A DNA stretch of 64,000 nucleotides from NCBI RefSeq assembly GCF_021249405.1, contig NZ_CP089595.1, positions 1 through 64,000 on the forward strand, in the 5' to 3' direction. The notes under the pieces were generated by a model. The model had not been told where the DNA came from, ran no database searches, and worked only from the letters and a program-made list of their open reading frames with translations. Numbering within the stretch: position 1 is the stretch's first letter; every line of letters begins with the position of its first letter. Both the position numbers and the translations under genes were made by a program. This document shows, piece by piece, positions 8,736-18,427 of this stretch. This DNA is from Halobacterium zhouii. GTDB lineage: Archaea; Halobacteriota; Halobacteria; Halobacteriales; Halobacteriaceae.

Positions 8736-10607
8736 GTGAGTTCCGGGACCGGTTTGATTCCCCTCGTCGTGACCATCTTAGGGCTGGGTGTCGCAGCCCA
8801 GGTGTTAGCCGACCGGCTGGAGATCCCGAGCGTGCTCTTTCTTATTCTCGCTGGAATTCTCGTCGGTCCTGAGGGTCTTGATATTGTTGGCCTCGAAGCC
8901 TTCGGTGGCCCCGAACCCCTCTCGGCCATCGTCGGTCTCTCGGTCGCGATCATCATTTTCGAGGGCGCATTCCATCTGAAGCTCTCGAAACTGCGACAGA
9001 CCCCTCGCGAGGCGTTTCGACTGATCACTCTCGGTGCGGGTATTGCCCTTCTCGGCACGGCGGTAGTCGTCCGGCTGGCACTCGGTGCGTCGTGGGAGCT
9101 GTCTTTCCTCATCGGCGCGCTGCTCATTGCGACTGGGCCGACCGTTATCACGCCCATCCTGGAGGTCGTCCCGGTGCGAGACCGTGTGGCTGCAGCACTC
9201 GAGACTGAGGGGATCGTTAACGACGTTACAGCGGCGATTCTGGCGGTGGCGATCTTCGAGGTTGTCGTTGGGAGTGGGACACAGCTCCAGTTGCTGGTGT
9301 CCTCGTTTATTTCCCGGCTTGGGACCGGCCTCCTCGTCGGTATCTTGACGGCCGGCATCCTGTGGTATTTGCTCAATCACGTCGATCTCTCGCCGTCGAA
9401 CGCCGTGCGGAATTCCCGGCTGATCGTTCTCATCGGGGCGATCGCGACGTATGGGATTGCCGAGGGAATCGCCTCCGAGGCGGGGATCGCAGCCGTCGCA
9501 ACCGCGGGTATCCTCCTCGGCAACGTCGATATGCCCTACGAAGACGAGATTGCGGCGTTCAAGGGCGATATCACGTTGATCGTCCTGTCGTTCGTGTTTA
9601 TCTCGCTCGCGACGCTCCTGTCGTTCGAGGATCTCTTGTCTCTCGGTCTCGGCGGAGTCATTGTTGTCGTTACCGTCGTGGCAGTGGTTCGTCCCATTGC
9701 TGTGTTGCTGTGTACCTATGGAAACCGATTCTCATTCCGCGAACAGGTGTTCATGAGTGCGGTCGGTCCGCGCGGCATCATCCCGGCGAGTGTCGCGACC
9801 CTGTTCGCGCTCGAACTCCGTTCTTCGAATCCCGATGCTGCCACGGTCCTTGTCGGGACGGTGTTTCTGGTCATTCTGACGACGGTCGTTCTGCAGGGCG
9901 GATTCGCACGGCACATCGCACAAACACTCAAGGTACTACCAATGCGCGTCATCATCGTAGGTGCCGGTCGCGTCGGTCGCGGCCTCGCCGAACGGTTGGA
10001 GGATCGTGGTGAAAACGTCATTCTCATCGACAAAGACCAGGAGCAGGTCGAACAGGCTCGTAATCTCGGCTTCACTGTTCACCATGGGGACGGCGCCGAC
10101 ATCGATATACTCCGGTCTGCAGGAGCTGAGAACGCGAAAATCGTTGCGGCAGCCACCGGTGACGACGATTCGAACTTGCTCGTCGCCCAGCTCACGAACT
10201 CGAACTTCGATGTCGATACCGTGATCGCCCGGGTAAATACGCCCGGGAACGCCTCGGCGTTCGAAGAACTGGGTGTCCGTGCGATCGCAGCTGACGAGTC
10301 GATCGCTCAGTCGATGGACAACGCGATCGAGCGACCGGCGCTTTCCGAATGGATGACCGAACTTGGCAGAACGGGCGACGTCCAGGAGATCGAGGTCACG
10401 GCAGAGAATCTAGTCGGTATGCAGATCGGTGACCTCGACACCGAACTCCCTGACGGGGTTCTCGTCGCCTTGGTGAGTCGCGACGGTGAGTCTCAAATCC
10501 CCGAGCCCGACCTCACCCTCCGTCGTGGAGATCATCTCACCTTTGTCGGGCGTCGAGATGCAGTTCACGAGGCGATCGAACGATGTCATCCCGAACTTCA
10601 CGGATGA
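8736..10607 (+). CDS. CPA-type cation/H+ antiporter with TrkA (RCK) regulatory domain
   Basis: This 623-residue protein starts with GTG. Residues 1-395 form a multi-span Na+/K+:H+ antiporter domain, with EGIVNDVTAA near 155 as the ion-binding helix. A cytosolic TrkA-N Rossmann domain begins at residue 403 (IIVGAGRVGRG) and a TrkA-C domain ends the protein. The layout is that of KefB-like or NhaP/CPA1 antiporters gated by nucleotides. It would control cytoplasmic Na+/K+ or pH. Ion selectivity is not deducible. Confidence 0.9.
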   Translation: MSSGTGLIPLVVTILGLGVAAQVLADRLEIPSVLFLILAGILVGPEGLDIVGLEAFGGPEPLSAIVGLSVAIIIFEGAFHLKLSKLRQTPREAFRLITLGAGIALLGTAVVVRLALGASWELSFLIGALLIATGPTVITPILEVVPVRDRVAAALETEGIVNDVTAAILAVAIFEVVVGSGTQLQLLVSSFISRLGTGLLVGILTAGILWYLLNHVDLSPSNAVRNSRLIVLIGAIATYGIAEGIASEAGIAAVATAGILLGNVDMPYEDEIAAFKGDITLIVLSFVFISLATLLSFEDLLSLGLGGVIVVVTVVAVVRPIAVLLCTYGNRFSFREQVFMSAVGPRGIIPASVATLFALELRSSNPDAATVLVGTVFLVILTTVVLQGGFARHIAQTLKVLPMRVIIVGAGRVGRGLAERLEDRGENVILIDKDQEQVEQARNLGFTVHHGDGADIDILRSAGAENAKIVAAATGDDDSNLLVAQLTNSNFDVDTVIARVNTPGNASAFEELGVRAIAADESIAQSMDNAIERPALSEWMTELGRTGDVQEIEVTAENLVGMQIGDLDTELPDGVLVALVSRDGESQIPEPDLTLRRGDHLTFVGRRDAVHEAIERCHPELHG

Positions 10608-10710
10608 GCGATCGAGGACAGGATATCGGGGGGTCGGCGGTGTACGTCTACTCTGATTCGAATTCAGTTTCGGAACCCGTTTTGCGATGTCGACGGAACC
10701 CTGACTTGAT

Positions 10711-11952
10711 ATGGCTGTGACGAACGACGAGTTGCAGTTTTCTTCACTCTATCTGACTCGATTCGCCACCAGCTTCGGGTTCATGACGGTCTTGACGCTC
10801 TTGCCGGACTACATCGATGCGCTCGGGGCAACCGGCGTGACGATCGGCCTCTTCATCACCGCGCTCGAACTCGCCCGGACGGTTGGTATCGTTCCACTCG
10901 GCTGGGCGGGTGATCGGTATAGCAAGCGGCTGCTCCTCGTCGGCGCACTGCTCGTGAGTGCCGTGGCATATCTGGCCCTCGCCCGGGTCACGACCATCTC
11001 TGGGTTCCTCGCAGCACGGTTCCTCCAGGGACTCGGTCTCACAGGTACGGGACTGTTGGGGCTCGCCCTTGTGGGTGAACTCGCTCCGAACGACGGCCGT
11101 GCGAATCTCATCGGCAAGTACAACGCCTTTCGGATGGCCGCGGGTATCGCGGGGACGATCGGTTCCGGTATTCTCTTCGCACTCACCGGATTTGATATCC
11201 TATTTGGCCTGTTGACGGTCCTCTTGGTTGTCGCTGCTGCGAGTATCTGGCTGTTCGTCGACAGTGATGAAACCACGATTACCGGCTTCGCATTCACCGA
11301 CCTCGCCCTGAATCGCCGGATCGTGACGCTCACCAGCTTTCGCGCTCAGTATGCCGTCGCTGTCTCCCTCGTTCGCAAGTGGGTGCCCATTTTCGTCGGC
11401 GTGTCGGCTGCCCAAGGCGGGCTTGCGTACGGTACTGTCGTTGTCGGTGCAGTCCTCGCAACCGAGAAGGTGACGAATATGCTCTGCCAGCCAATCACGG
11501 GGCGGTTTTCGGATCGGCAGGGTCGAGCGCTGTTCGTCTTCGTCGGCGGCGGCGCCTATGGGCTGATCGCGCTCGCGTTCCCGTTCGCGTCGACGTTCGA
11601 CGGACTTCTCAGGTTTTCCGTTCCGATGGCAGGAGAAATTACTGGTGCCGTCTTCGTAGTCCTGATTCTGAATGGGTTGCTCGGTATCGCAGACGCATTC
11701 CGGGAACCTGCGAGTATGGCCCTATTCGCGGATGAGGGGAAAGGCGAGGGCATTGCGAGTAGCTTCGGCGTTCGCTCGCTCGTCTGGAAACCCGGAAGCG
11801 TCCTCGCCCCGCTTGCCGGTGGATGGGTGATGGGCCAGTTCGGTATCGAGTGGGTGTTCTTCGTCGGCGGATTCGCCGCGCTATCGGGCGTCGCAACGTT
11901 CCTTGGAATTCTCTCGTGGGAACACGGGTCACGCGCCCTTCGTCAGTGGTGA
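10711..11952 (+). CDS. MFS transporter
   Basis: This 413-residue integral membrane protein has about twelve hydrophobic segments and the cytoplasmic loop motif GWAGDRYSKR between helices 2 and 3, the major facilitator signature. A second such loop (GRFSDRQGR) follows the sixth or seventh helix. The substrate is unknown; related haloarchaeal proteins are annotated as multidrug or sugar permeases. The gene follows the antiporter on the same strand after 103 bases and has its own ATG start. Confidence 0.88.
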   Translation: MAVTNDELQFSSLYLTRFATSFGFMTVLTLLPDYIDALGATGVTIGLFITALELARTVGIVPLGWAGDRYSKRLLLVGALLVSAVAYLALARVTTISGFLAARFLQGLGLTGTGLLGLALVGELAPNDGRANLIGKYNAFRMAAGIAGTIGSGILFALTGFDILFGLLTVLLVVAAASIWLFVDSDETTITGFAFTDLALNRRIVTLTSFRAQYAVAVSLVRKWVPIFVGVSAAQGGLAYGTVVVGAVLATEKVTNMLCQPITGRFSDRQGRALFVFVGGGAYGLIALAFPFASTFDGLLRFSVPMAGEITGAVFVVLILNGLLGIADAFREPASMALFADEGKGEGIASSFGVRSLVWKPGSVLAPLAGGWVMGQFGIEWVFFVGGFAALSGVATFLGILSWEHGSRALRQW

Positions 11953-12070
11953 GTGGCCGTTCTGAAAACCAAGCTCTGTCTCAATCCTGAACTACTAAGA
12001 GACCATCACGTTACCTCTCATCTGAGGGTTGACAGCCCTGTCTGTCGCCCACTACGGAGGTCGATAGGAT

Positions 12071-12583
12071 ATGTCAACACCACTTCACGGAGATGTCGAA
12101 CAGCAAGGCAATCTTCAACTGACGAGTCCTGCCTTCGATGACGGCGAGCCGATGCCTGATTCGACCGGCTACGTCAACGAGAACGCCAATCCACAGCTCG
12201 ATATTAGCGGCGTTCCGGCTGAGGCTGATACTTTGGTGTTAGTGCTTGACGACCCCGATGCACAGCCCGTCGCCGGCCACACGTGGGACCACTGGTTGGC
12301 CTGGGACATCGACCCCGATATCGGAACGATTCCGGAGGATTGGGACGCTGCTCGCGCTGTCGAGGGTTACAACGACTACGTCGAACAGGGATACGGTGGA
12401 CCCTCGCCGCCAGAGGGGAGTCACGACTACCGGTTCAAGCTCCTCGCGCTCGATTCCGAACTTGAGATGCCCGAGGAAACGCGGAAAGCACGGCTGGGGT
12501 CGGCGATCGCGATGGAGACTGAGATTCTCGCAGCGACGCAGCTAGTCGGCACCTACGAGGCGTCTCAGGGAACCGCCTTTTGA
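12071..12583 (+). CDS. YbhB/YbcL family PEBP-like protein (copy 2)
   Basis: This 170-residue paralog of the protein at 3041 carries LVLVLDDPDAQP (about 55-66), TWDHWLAWDI (71-80) and EQGYGGPSPP, the pocket-forming segments of PEBP-like proteins. It is longer at the C-terminus. A purine-rich stretch (gaggtcgat) a few bases upstream could serve as a ribosome-binding site. Two paralogs 9 kb apart suggest an old duplication. The function of archaeal members is not established. Confidence 0.9.
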   Translation: MSTPLHGDVEQQGNLQLTSPAFDDGEPMPDSTGYVNENANPQLDISGVPAEADTLVLVLDDPDAQPVAGHTWDHWLAWDIDPDIGTIPEDWDAARAVEGYNDYVEQGYGGPSPPEGSHDYRFKLLALDSELEMPEETRKARLGSAIAMETEILAATQLVGTYEASQGTAF

Positions 12584-12607
12584 GGATCGGTCCCATTATC
12601 GGGGCGC

Positions 12608-12850
12608 TTATTCCGTCCAGTGAAGCTCGTATTCGAGCTCGTATCGTTGTTCTCCGGTTTCCGAGTCGGTGAGACGTTCGAGCTCGACTTCGAACGTCGG
12701 TTCCTCGGGAACAGTGACAGTCTCTGATTGATCCGTACTCTCTAGCTGGACTGTCCCTGCTTCGATCTGCTCGGCAGCAGCGACGAGCGTTTCGGCGATC
12801 TCCGACCGGGAGTGCGGTTCCTCTGTCTTGAAAAGTACTTCTTCGGGCAT
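12608..12850 (-). CDS. Amphi-Trp domain protein (copy 1)
   Basis: This 80-residue acidic protein shows the amphi-Trp pattern: an N-terminal EVLFKTE strand, a helix (SRSEIAETLVAAAEQIEAG), and alternating hydrophobic/acidic strands ending in a conserved Trp (ELHWTE). The family is common in haloarchaea and has no known activity. A second member is at 31688. It is convergent with the PEBP gene. Confidence 0.85.
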   Translation of the reverse strand: MPEEVLFKTEEPHSRSEIAETLVAAAEQIEAGTVQLESTDQSETVTVPEEPTFEVELERLTDSETGEQRYELEYELHWTE

Positions 12851-13001
12851 CAGCTAGTTCTACGGGTTCCAACCCCATATGGTATGCTCGTCGTTCTCAT
12901 ACTCCGGGATTGTAATCTTGGGGACAGTCACGGCTGAGGTATTCTGACCCCCTGACTGCTTCTCCTGCATATCTTAGTGCCCGGTTGTTGAACCAATCCG
13001 T

Positions 13002-13394
13002 ATGGTCGATGTACGGGCACTGACGGCCGACGCTGTTATCGTAATCGATGGAGAAGTTGTCCTTCTCGAACGAAATCATCCACCGTTCGAAGGATCGTGG
13101 GTTCTTCCCGGTGGACTCGTCGAACCAAATGAGACTGCACGGGAAGCGTGTATCCGAGAAACGAAGGAGGAAGTCGGCCTCGACGTAACTATCGAGGAAT
13201 TCGTCGGTCTCTACGATGATCCCGACCGAGACGAGCGCGGAAACGTGAGTGCAGCCTATCGATGTACTCCCGTTGGGGACGAGACACCGATACCGCGAGA
13301 GGAGGCCTATCAAGTAGACACGTTTGATCCTGCTTTGTTGCCCGAGATAGGCTTTGATCACGAACAGATCGTCGCTGATTCGGTACCTGAGTAA
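13002..13394 (+). CDS. NUDIX hydrolase
   Basis: This 130-residue protein contains a complete Nudix box at residues 38-60 (G38, E44, R52-E53, E56-E57, G59), the Mg-binding catalytic helix of hydrolases that cleave nucleoside diphosphates linked to another moiety. The preceding SWVLPGG and following beta segments are typical of ADP-ribose pyrophosphatase/MutT-like members. Substrate is undetermined. The gene is monocistronic as far as can be seen. Confidence 0.92.
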   Translation: MVDVRALTADAVIVIDGEVVLLERNHPPFEGSWVLPGGLVEPNETAREACIRETKEEVGLDVTIEEFVGLYDDPDRDERGNVSAAYRCTPVGDETPIPREEAYQVDTFDPALLPEIGFDHEQIVADSVPE

Positions 13395-13576
13395 GCTACT
13401 TCTGTGCCACTATCCCGGAATTTGATCTTCTTCCCCACTCGACGCAGTCCGTTTGTTTCCCGTTGATATCCCGGTTCGGCACCCCGTGTGCGAAGTGAAT
13501 CATATAAGAAAATAGATCGAGGGAATTTCTGAGCGATGCTTCCGAGAGATTATATCGCTTCCGTGGTGACGATCGG

Positions 13577-13720
13577 ATGATGCCCGAAGTTTCACTTGAT
13601 GAAGATACGGTTGAGCGACTCGATTCGCTCCGTATCGAGGACGAAACCTATGACGAACTCATTAATGAACTCATCAACATCTACGAAACCGAAGAACTGA
13701 CGCTTTTCAAGTCCGAGTGA
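13577..13720 (+). CDS. Small antitoxin-like acidic protein (DUF7557-like)
   Basis: This 47-residue protein begins PEVSLDEDTVERLDSLR and continues with two short acidic helices. The strand-helix-helix pattern recalls ribbon-helix-helix or VapB-type antitoxins, and haloarchaea carry many near-identical orphan versions. A TATA-like tcatataag lies about 75 bases upstream. No toxin gene is adjacent; the next gene is pncB on the other strand. Annotated on pattern memory and intact frame. Confidence 0.65.
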   Translation: MMPEVSLDEDTVERLDSLRIEDETYDELINELINIYETEELTLFKSE

Positions 13721-13761
13721 TGATATCGCTGTGATCCCCTACGAGGCCGACGTAGGATATT

Positions 13762-14910
13762 CTATGGCGTGAATTCTGTTCGCTTTGCCTCGGTTACGGC
13801 CCGTTCTCTCGCTGTGTCCAGGTCGAAGTCGTGAACGATTTCGCCGTCACGAATGAGGGGGGTAAGTAATGCCTCTCCATCCGCTGGCCCATCGTGTGTA
13901 GCAAGTCCGACGTAGTGCCCGCCATCAGCAGTTCGATAGGCCTGCTTACGGCCCGAGAGTTTCCCGCGCTTCGCGGCGGGTTCCCCTTCGACTTCAACGA
14001 TGTCGAGGGCGAAATCGATCGGATCAGCATTACTCACGTAGCCTCCGACACCAAACCCGTCGACAACGTCCCGCAATTCTTGTATCGTCTTGGGGGTTAT
14101 TCCTCCACTCGCGAAGATGTCTATCTCCTCGTGTCCGTTCGCTTCCAGTTCCCATCGAACCTCACGGGCGATATGGCGGAAGTCACCCCGACGTGAACTG
14201 GTCGTGTCGAGCCGGACACTTTCGAGCGACTCGCCGAGGGCATTCGCCGCACGGAGGACTTCGTCTACCTCGTCGGAGTAGGTATCACAGAGGGTCACTC
14301 GTGGGACGGTTTCATTGACGGCTTCATCGAACGCTCGCCATGCTGCTTCCTGATTTCCTTTTCCAAAACAGATCATCAAGGAGTGGGGCATTGTTCCGCC
14401 AGCTTCGTGACCGATGAGCTCACCGGCAGCGACGTGTGAGATTCCATCGAGGTCAGCGAGTAGCGCCGACCGTTCGACAACGGCGGCGATCGACGGATGA
14501 ACGTGTCGGGTTCCGAAACTCAACACGAGTGAGTCGGGAGCAGCGCGGCGAGCACGGAGCGCGTTCGTCGCAATCCCCGAGGCGTGAGAGAGAAAGCCTA
14601 ATAGCGCTGTTTCGTACCGGGCGAAATCGAGGTAGTTCCCCTCGATCTGGAACACGGGACCGCCATCGAAGAGCGTGCCCTCGGGAAGTGCATCCACGTC
14701 GATGGGCAATCCCTCGAGGAGGTGGGCCGCGTCTTTTACGCCGGCGAGGAGTTCGAACTCGCCGGTTGGGAACTGGTCGGCCGTGATTTCGGCGACAACC
14801 TGTGGATTCCGGTCTGCATATTCGAGTGTCTCGACTGTCCGGTCGAAGTAGGCGTCGGTTGCATCTCCTGACTTGATCGTCTCGGGTGGAATGATATCGA
14901 ACTGGCTCAT
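13762..14910 (-). CDS. pncB: Nicotinate phosphoribosyltransferase
   Basis: This 382-residue enzyme condenses nicotinate with PRPP to nicotinate mononucleotide in NAD salvage. Archaeal-type NAPRTase segments are seen: LLGFLSHASGIAT, SFGTRHVHP with the active-site His, SVRLDTTSSRRGDF, and DIFASGGITP near the phosphate site. ATG at 14910 gives the usual N-terminus (MSQFDIIPPETI). It is divergent from the nicotinamidase gene pncA across a 185-base gap, so nicotinamide to NaMN is encoded here. Confidence 0.93.
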   Translation of the reverse strand: MSQFDIIPPETIKSGDATDAYFDRTVETLEYADRNPQVVAEITADQFPTGEFELLAGVKDAAHLLEGLPIDVDALPEGTLFDGGPVFQIEGNYLDFARYETALLGFLSHASGIATNALRARRAAPDSLVLSFGTRHVHPSIAAVVERSALLADLDGISHVAAGELIGHEAGGTMPHSLMICFGKGNQEAAWRAFDEAVNETVPRVTLCDTYSDEVDEVLRAANALGESLESVRLDTTSSRRGDFRHIAREVRWELEANGHEEIDIFASGGITPKTIQELRDVVDGFGVGGYVSNADPIDFALDIVEVEGEPAAKRGKLSGRKQAYRTADGGHYVGLATHDGPADGEALLTPLIRDGEIVHDFDLDTARERAVTEAKRTEFTP

Positions 14911-15095
14911 AGCGGTTACCTGCCTAGAGCCTCCGCGTCTCACGGTGATATCACCGGGAGCCGATGAGGCTCGTCCGTATGCTACCTCGCACCTATCTGG
15001 ACAAAAACCTTGTACACCTCCCTACGTTGTAGTAGAGATTCTTCAGAACCCGATTCGACACAATATCTATCTTTGATGAGCCGAATCGTTCGCAT

Positions 15096-15668
15096 ATGGC
15101 ATACGATCCAGAGAGCACCGCGGTTATCGTCGTGGACATGCAGAACGGATTCTGTCACCCTGACGGCAGTCTGTATGCGCCGGCGAGCGAGGAGGCGATT
15201 GATCCCGTGAACGAGGTCATCCAGGCTGGCCGCGATGCCGGCGCATCAATCGTCTTCACGCGCGATGTCCATCCGCCCGAACAGTTCGATGATGCCCACT
15301 ACTACGACGAGTTCGAGCGGTGGGGCGAGCACGTCGTCGAGGGGACGTGGGATGCGGAGCTCGTCGACGACCTCGATGTGCGAGACGAGGACCACGTCGT
15401 CGTCAAGCACACCTACGACGCGTTCTATCGGACCGATCTCGAAGGGCATCTCGATACGCACGGGATCGACGACCTCCTGATCTGTGGGACGCTCGCGAAC
15501 GTCTGTGTCCTCCACACGGCCGGGAGCGCAGGGCTCCGCGATTACCGACCGGTCGTCGTGCAGGATGCGCTCGGCTTCATCGAAGAGGGCCACCGCGAGT
15601 ACGCCGTCGAGCACGCCGACTGGCTGTTCGGCGAAACTACCGACCGCGCCGATATCGAATTCCAGTAG
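15096..15668 (+). CDS. pncA: Nicotinamidase, isochorismatase family
   Basis: This 190-residue cysteine hydrolase deamidates nicotinamide to nicotinate. The catalytic triad is visible as D14 (VVDMQNGF), K104 (VVKHTYDAF) and C137 (LANVCVLHT), and metal-site residues occur in RDVHPP. The divergently transcribed pncB supplies the next step, supporting nicotinamidase over isochorismatase. Length is normal for the family. Confidence 0.93.
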   Translation: MAYDPESTAVIVVDMQNGFCHPDGSLYAPASEEAIDPVNEVIQAGRDAGASIVFTRDVHPPEQFDDAHYYDEFERWGEHVVEGTWDAELVDDLDVRDEDHVVVKHTYDAFYRTDLEGHLDTHGIDDLLICGTLANVCVLHTAGSAGLRDYRPVVVQDALGFIEEGHREYAVEHADWLFGETTDRADIEFQ

Positions 15669-15861
15669 CGGACGTCTGATATCGTACGTCTCTCAGTGTA
15701 GCTTCAAGCCTGAAAGTGTGAGTTCTCGTGGCCGATATTCAACTGCCAAATACGTGGAACGTCTCTGACGCCGTGCGAGATACAGTCAGTATGAGCAGTT
15801 GCCTGAACTCCACGGATCGGAAGTTAACACATAAATCCGGCACCCGTGTACTCCCATTTAT

Positions 15862-16179
15862 ATGCAGTTCTGTGATGAGTGTGGTTCGCTGATGCACACG
15901 GAGGGCGACACGTGGGTGTGTCGCTCCTGTGAGCACGAGGAGCCGCGAGACTCGCAAGCAGAAGCGGCGATGACGACCCGGGATGGACAGCGGGACGACG
16001 GGGCACCCGCCGTAGCCGACGCGAATCAGGACTCCACCGAGACGATGCAGGAGCCCTGTCCGGCCGAGGACTGCGACAGCGACCGGGCTTACTACGAGAT
16101 GATGCCGAAGCCGGGTGGCTCCTACGAGGTTCGGCTGTTCACCTGCGTCGAGTGCGGCCACAAGTGGCGCGAGTCCTGA
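15862..16179 (+). CDS. TFS/RPA12-like RNA polymerase-associated zinc-ribbon protein, variant
   Basis: This 105-residue protein has the two-zinc-ribbon plan of transcription factor S: an N-terminal CDEC/CRSC ribbon and a C-terminal ribbon ending FTCVECGHKW. Canonical TFS/TFIIS proteins carry an acidic DE dipeptide on the loop that enters the polymerase active site and triggers RNA cleavage. Here that loop reads MMPKPGGSYEVRLFTC and lacks it. The third knuckle is also unusual (CPAEDC). It may be a regulator or inhibitor rather than a cleavage factor; that is inference. Confidence 0.85.
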   Translation: MQFCDECGSLMHTEGDTWVCRSCEHEEPRDSQAEAAMTTRDGQRDDGAPAVADANQDSTETMQEPCPAEDCDSDRAYYEMMPKPGGSYEVRLFTCVECGHKWRES

Positions 16180-16378
16180 CGACACCTCTCGCGAACTCCG
16201 CGGCTGCTGAGCGGCTGGTTTAGCGTCTCCAGTACAAAAAAGAAGCCGCCGTGGCGCATGGGACCTCTCTATCGGTCACGCCCTTTCTGTCAGGTATTGC
16301 TACTACCTTCCCGCCGTTGGAGTAGCGGACCCATGAGAACAGGTTTGAAACACCACTCAGTCGACCCGTCTCGGGGTG

Positions 16379-16882
16379 CTACTGGTCGCTCACGAGCTGT
16401 CGTAGGATGTTTCGGTCTCGGTCCGAGTAGGCGATAACACGAACGTCTTCGAGTGTTATCGGTTCGTACGCCCGGATCTCGTCGCAGATGAGGGGTGCGC
16501 CTTCGTGCGTGTGGAATCCGCCAGAGCCACAGCCAAGCAATGGCAGTACCAGCGATTTGCAGTCGAGATTATCGGCTGTTTTGAGGGAATTTTGCGTGGC
16601 CTCACGGAGACTCTCGGCAGTTGCGATTGGGTGCGGGCCTGAATGGGACATCGCAGCTGCATGAATCACGTAGTCGGCATCGAGATTGTACGCGTCTGTG
16701 ACGATCACGTCTCCCAGTTCGACTGGTCCACGAGCGACTGCGTCGCGTTCGAGTGGCCCGTTTGCTGCGTCGAGTAACGCGCCGGCAACGCCACTTCCCA
16801 TCTTGAGCGAGGTCCCCGCAGCGTTCACCAGTGCGTCCGCCTCTTGTTGGGCAATGTCGCCTTGGAGGACGCGGAAGTCCAT
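16379..16882 (-). CDS. Macro-domain ADP-ribose-binding protein (copy 1)
   Basis: This 167-residue stand-alone macro domain has the ADP-ribose site signatures GDIAQQEADALVNAAGT (8-24), GSGVAGAL and LPLLGCGSGGF. Such proteins bind or hydrolyse ADP-ribose derivatives. A paralog is encoded at 29710. Upstream on the same strand is a protein (17131-18027) whose own paralog lies next to the second macro gene, suggesting a functional link. Whether it has hydrolase activity cannot be told. Confidence 0.92.
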   Translation of the reverse strand: MDFRVLQGDIAQQEADALVNAAGTSLKMGSGVAGALLDAANGPLERDAVARGPVELGDVIVTDAYNLDADYVIHAAAMSHSGPHPIATAESLREATQNSLKTADNLDCKSLVLPLLGCGSGGFHTHEGAPLICDEIRAYEPITLEDVRVIAYSDRDRNILRQLVSDQ

Positions 16883-17130
16883 TCTGGATCAGAGTGTATC
16901 GATCGGAGAGCTAGCGACTGCTTCGTTCGATTCTCCGTCACGAAGAGTCCCTGTCGAAGACATCTAATTGCCGCTGATCGTGGGTAGTCACGCCCTCTGG
17001 GGTGTGTTCGCTCAGTCGCTCGATCAGCTCTGAGGGTGACATACCCTTTCTCGTCTCTCCAGGCAAATAAAATACATTATAAATGAAATGGTTTCTCTAC
17101 GCTTGATAGACCGTCGGTTGGGGAGTGCCA

Positions 17131-18027
17131 TTACTGCAATTCGGCTTTTATTCGAGAGATCGCAGTGTCCGTGTCGAAATCACCTGCGGATGGGCCAACG
17201 ACGCCGACCTCTTCGTCCGGGAGGAACCATATTCGAGCAAACCCCGTTGTAGCGTCGACCCCGTCGACGTTCCAGATCTCTTTCTGCCAGTAGCTGGCAG
17301 TTTTCCCGGCGTGAAGCCGATTTATGTCTTCGGGGATCGGTTCTTCCTTTAGTTCTGTATAGCCTGCTTCGGTGAGCGTTTCTCGATCCAGATTATCGAT
17401 CAGATTGGACGTCAGTCGGGTTCGGAACTCCTCAACGGTCGCCTGATAGACGTCATCGGCGTATTGCCCGACGTCTCTCGACGGGATTTTTTGGCTAACG
17501 TGGTCGAACACCGCATCCGGATCGTCGACGGAGAAACTCGCGCTGTAGAGTGTCGCTTCGACCGTTTTCATTACTGTTCCATCGGGATGCGCGTAGAGAA
17601 TCACGTCGACGACCGGGTAGTCCCCGATCTTCGGAGCGGTCGGATCGGGGATTTCGATGAGCGCGTTCTCGGAAATAGTCGTGATAGACTCGTAGTTCTC
17701 CTGGAGATATGTGAAGAAGGCACTGACCGCCTGTTCATTCGGATTCGCATTGAGGTGCTGGAGATATCGCTGTACGTCTCGTATTGTCTCGGCGTCGTCT
17801 GGGATATCAGAGAGCATCCCGATGTGCTTCGAAAAATCACGAATAGCTCCCCAGATCACTTCTCCAGGAATGTTCCCTTCGCCGCCCTCCGCGAGAAGCA
17901 TCCTGTCGAACTCATATGTAGAGATACGGTCCGTCTCGACATCCTGAACGAACCGATCGACATAGTGATCGATGAACTGTCCCGAGTCGATATGCGTGAA
18001 GAGTTCCTCTTCGTCCAAATTCTTCAC
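17131..18027 (-). CDS. Uncharacterised protein, paralog of 30274-31134
   Basis: This 298-residue soluble acidic protein belongs to no family I recognise. Its C-terminal 100 residues align with the protein at 30274-31134: a Pro-Ile/Leu-Pro start, a WQK box, VD..D..GF.RIW and AGD.D near the end. The N-terminal half is helical and diverges. Both copies lie beside a macro-domain gene. The start at 18027 (MKNLDEEELF) is the only plausible one. Confidence 0.7.
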   Translation of the reverse strand: MKNLDEEELFTHIDSGQFIDHYVDRFVQDVETDRISTYEFDRMLLAEGGEGNIPGEVIWGAIRDFSKHIGMLSDIPDDAETIRDVQRYLQHLNANPNEQAVSAFFTYLQENYESITTISENALIEIPDPTAPKIGDYPVVDVILYAHPDGTVMKTVEATLYSASFSVDDPDAVFDHVSQKIPSRDVGQYADDVYQATVEEFRTRLTSNLIDNLDRETLTEAGYTELKEEPIPEDINRLHAGKTASYWQKEIWNVDGVDATTGFARIWFLPDEEVGVVGPSAGDFDTDTAISRIKAELQ

Positions 18028-18160
18028 AATCCAGTTAGCCCTCGCTAGGGAGGCGATAAAATCTTACCTCTTAGCCATCAGTCTCTCCTCCCGATAATAC
18101 GAACTCACGTAGGGAAGGCCACGTATCGCAGACTATTTTCAAACGGGCATCCTACGCCAA

Positions 18161-18427
18161 ATGGATCTGTCCGATATGTCGACCTGTGGCACGGAGGGCG
18201 TGTCCGATCTAGCGCCGAGTGCCAAGCTTGTCTACAAGGTCCTCGAGTACAACGGCGAACTGACCCAGAAACAGATCGCAGAAAAATCCCTATTGTCTCC
18301 ACGGACGGTACGCTATGCACTAAACGAACTCGAATCCGCCGGCGTCGTCGAGGACGATATTTACTTCGCAGACGCGCGACAGCGGCTCTATCGGCTCACC
18401 GAGTCGGATGCTACTGGGTCGGAATAG
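18161..18427 (+). CDS. Winged-helix DNA-binding protein
   Basis: This 88-residue protein contains one winged helix: PSAKLVYKVLEYNGELTQKQ, a recognition helix around SPRTVRYALNEL, and a wing ending in YRLTE. The MarR/HTH_24-like pattern is widespread in haloarchaea, often as small stand-alone regulators. Either Met1 (18161) or Met6 (18176) could start. It precedes hisE by 114 bases on the same strand, but regulation of hisE is only a possibility. Confidence 0.8.
   Translation: MDLSDMSTCGTEGVSDLAPSAKLVYKVLEYNGELTQKQIAEKSLLSPRTVRYALNELESAGVVEDDIYFADARQRLYRLTESDATGSE

Noticed and set aside
16938..17042. Minus-strand 34-codon frame beginning MSPSELIERLSEHT
   Set aside because: It looks locally plausible, but it is very short and has no motif or clear context. 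It was left out of the gene list.
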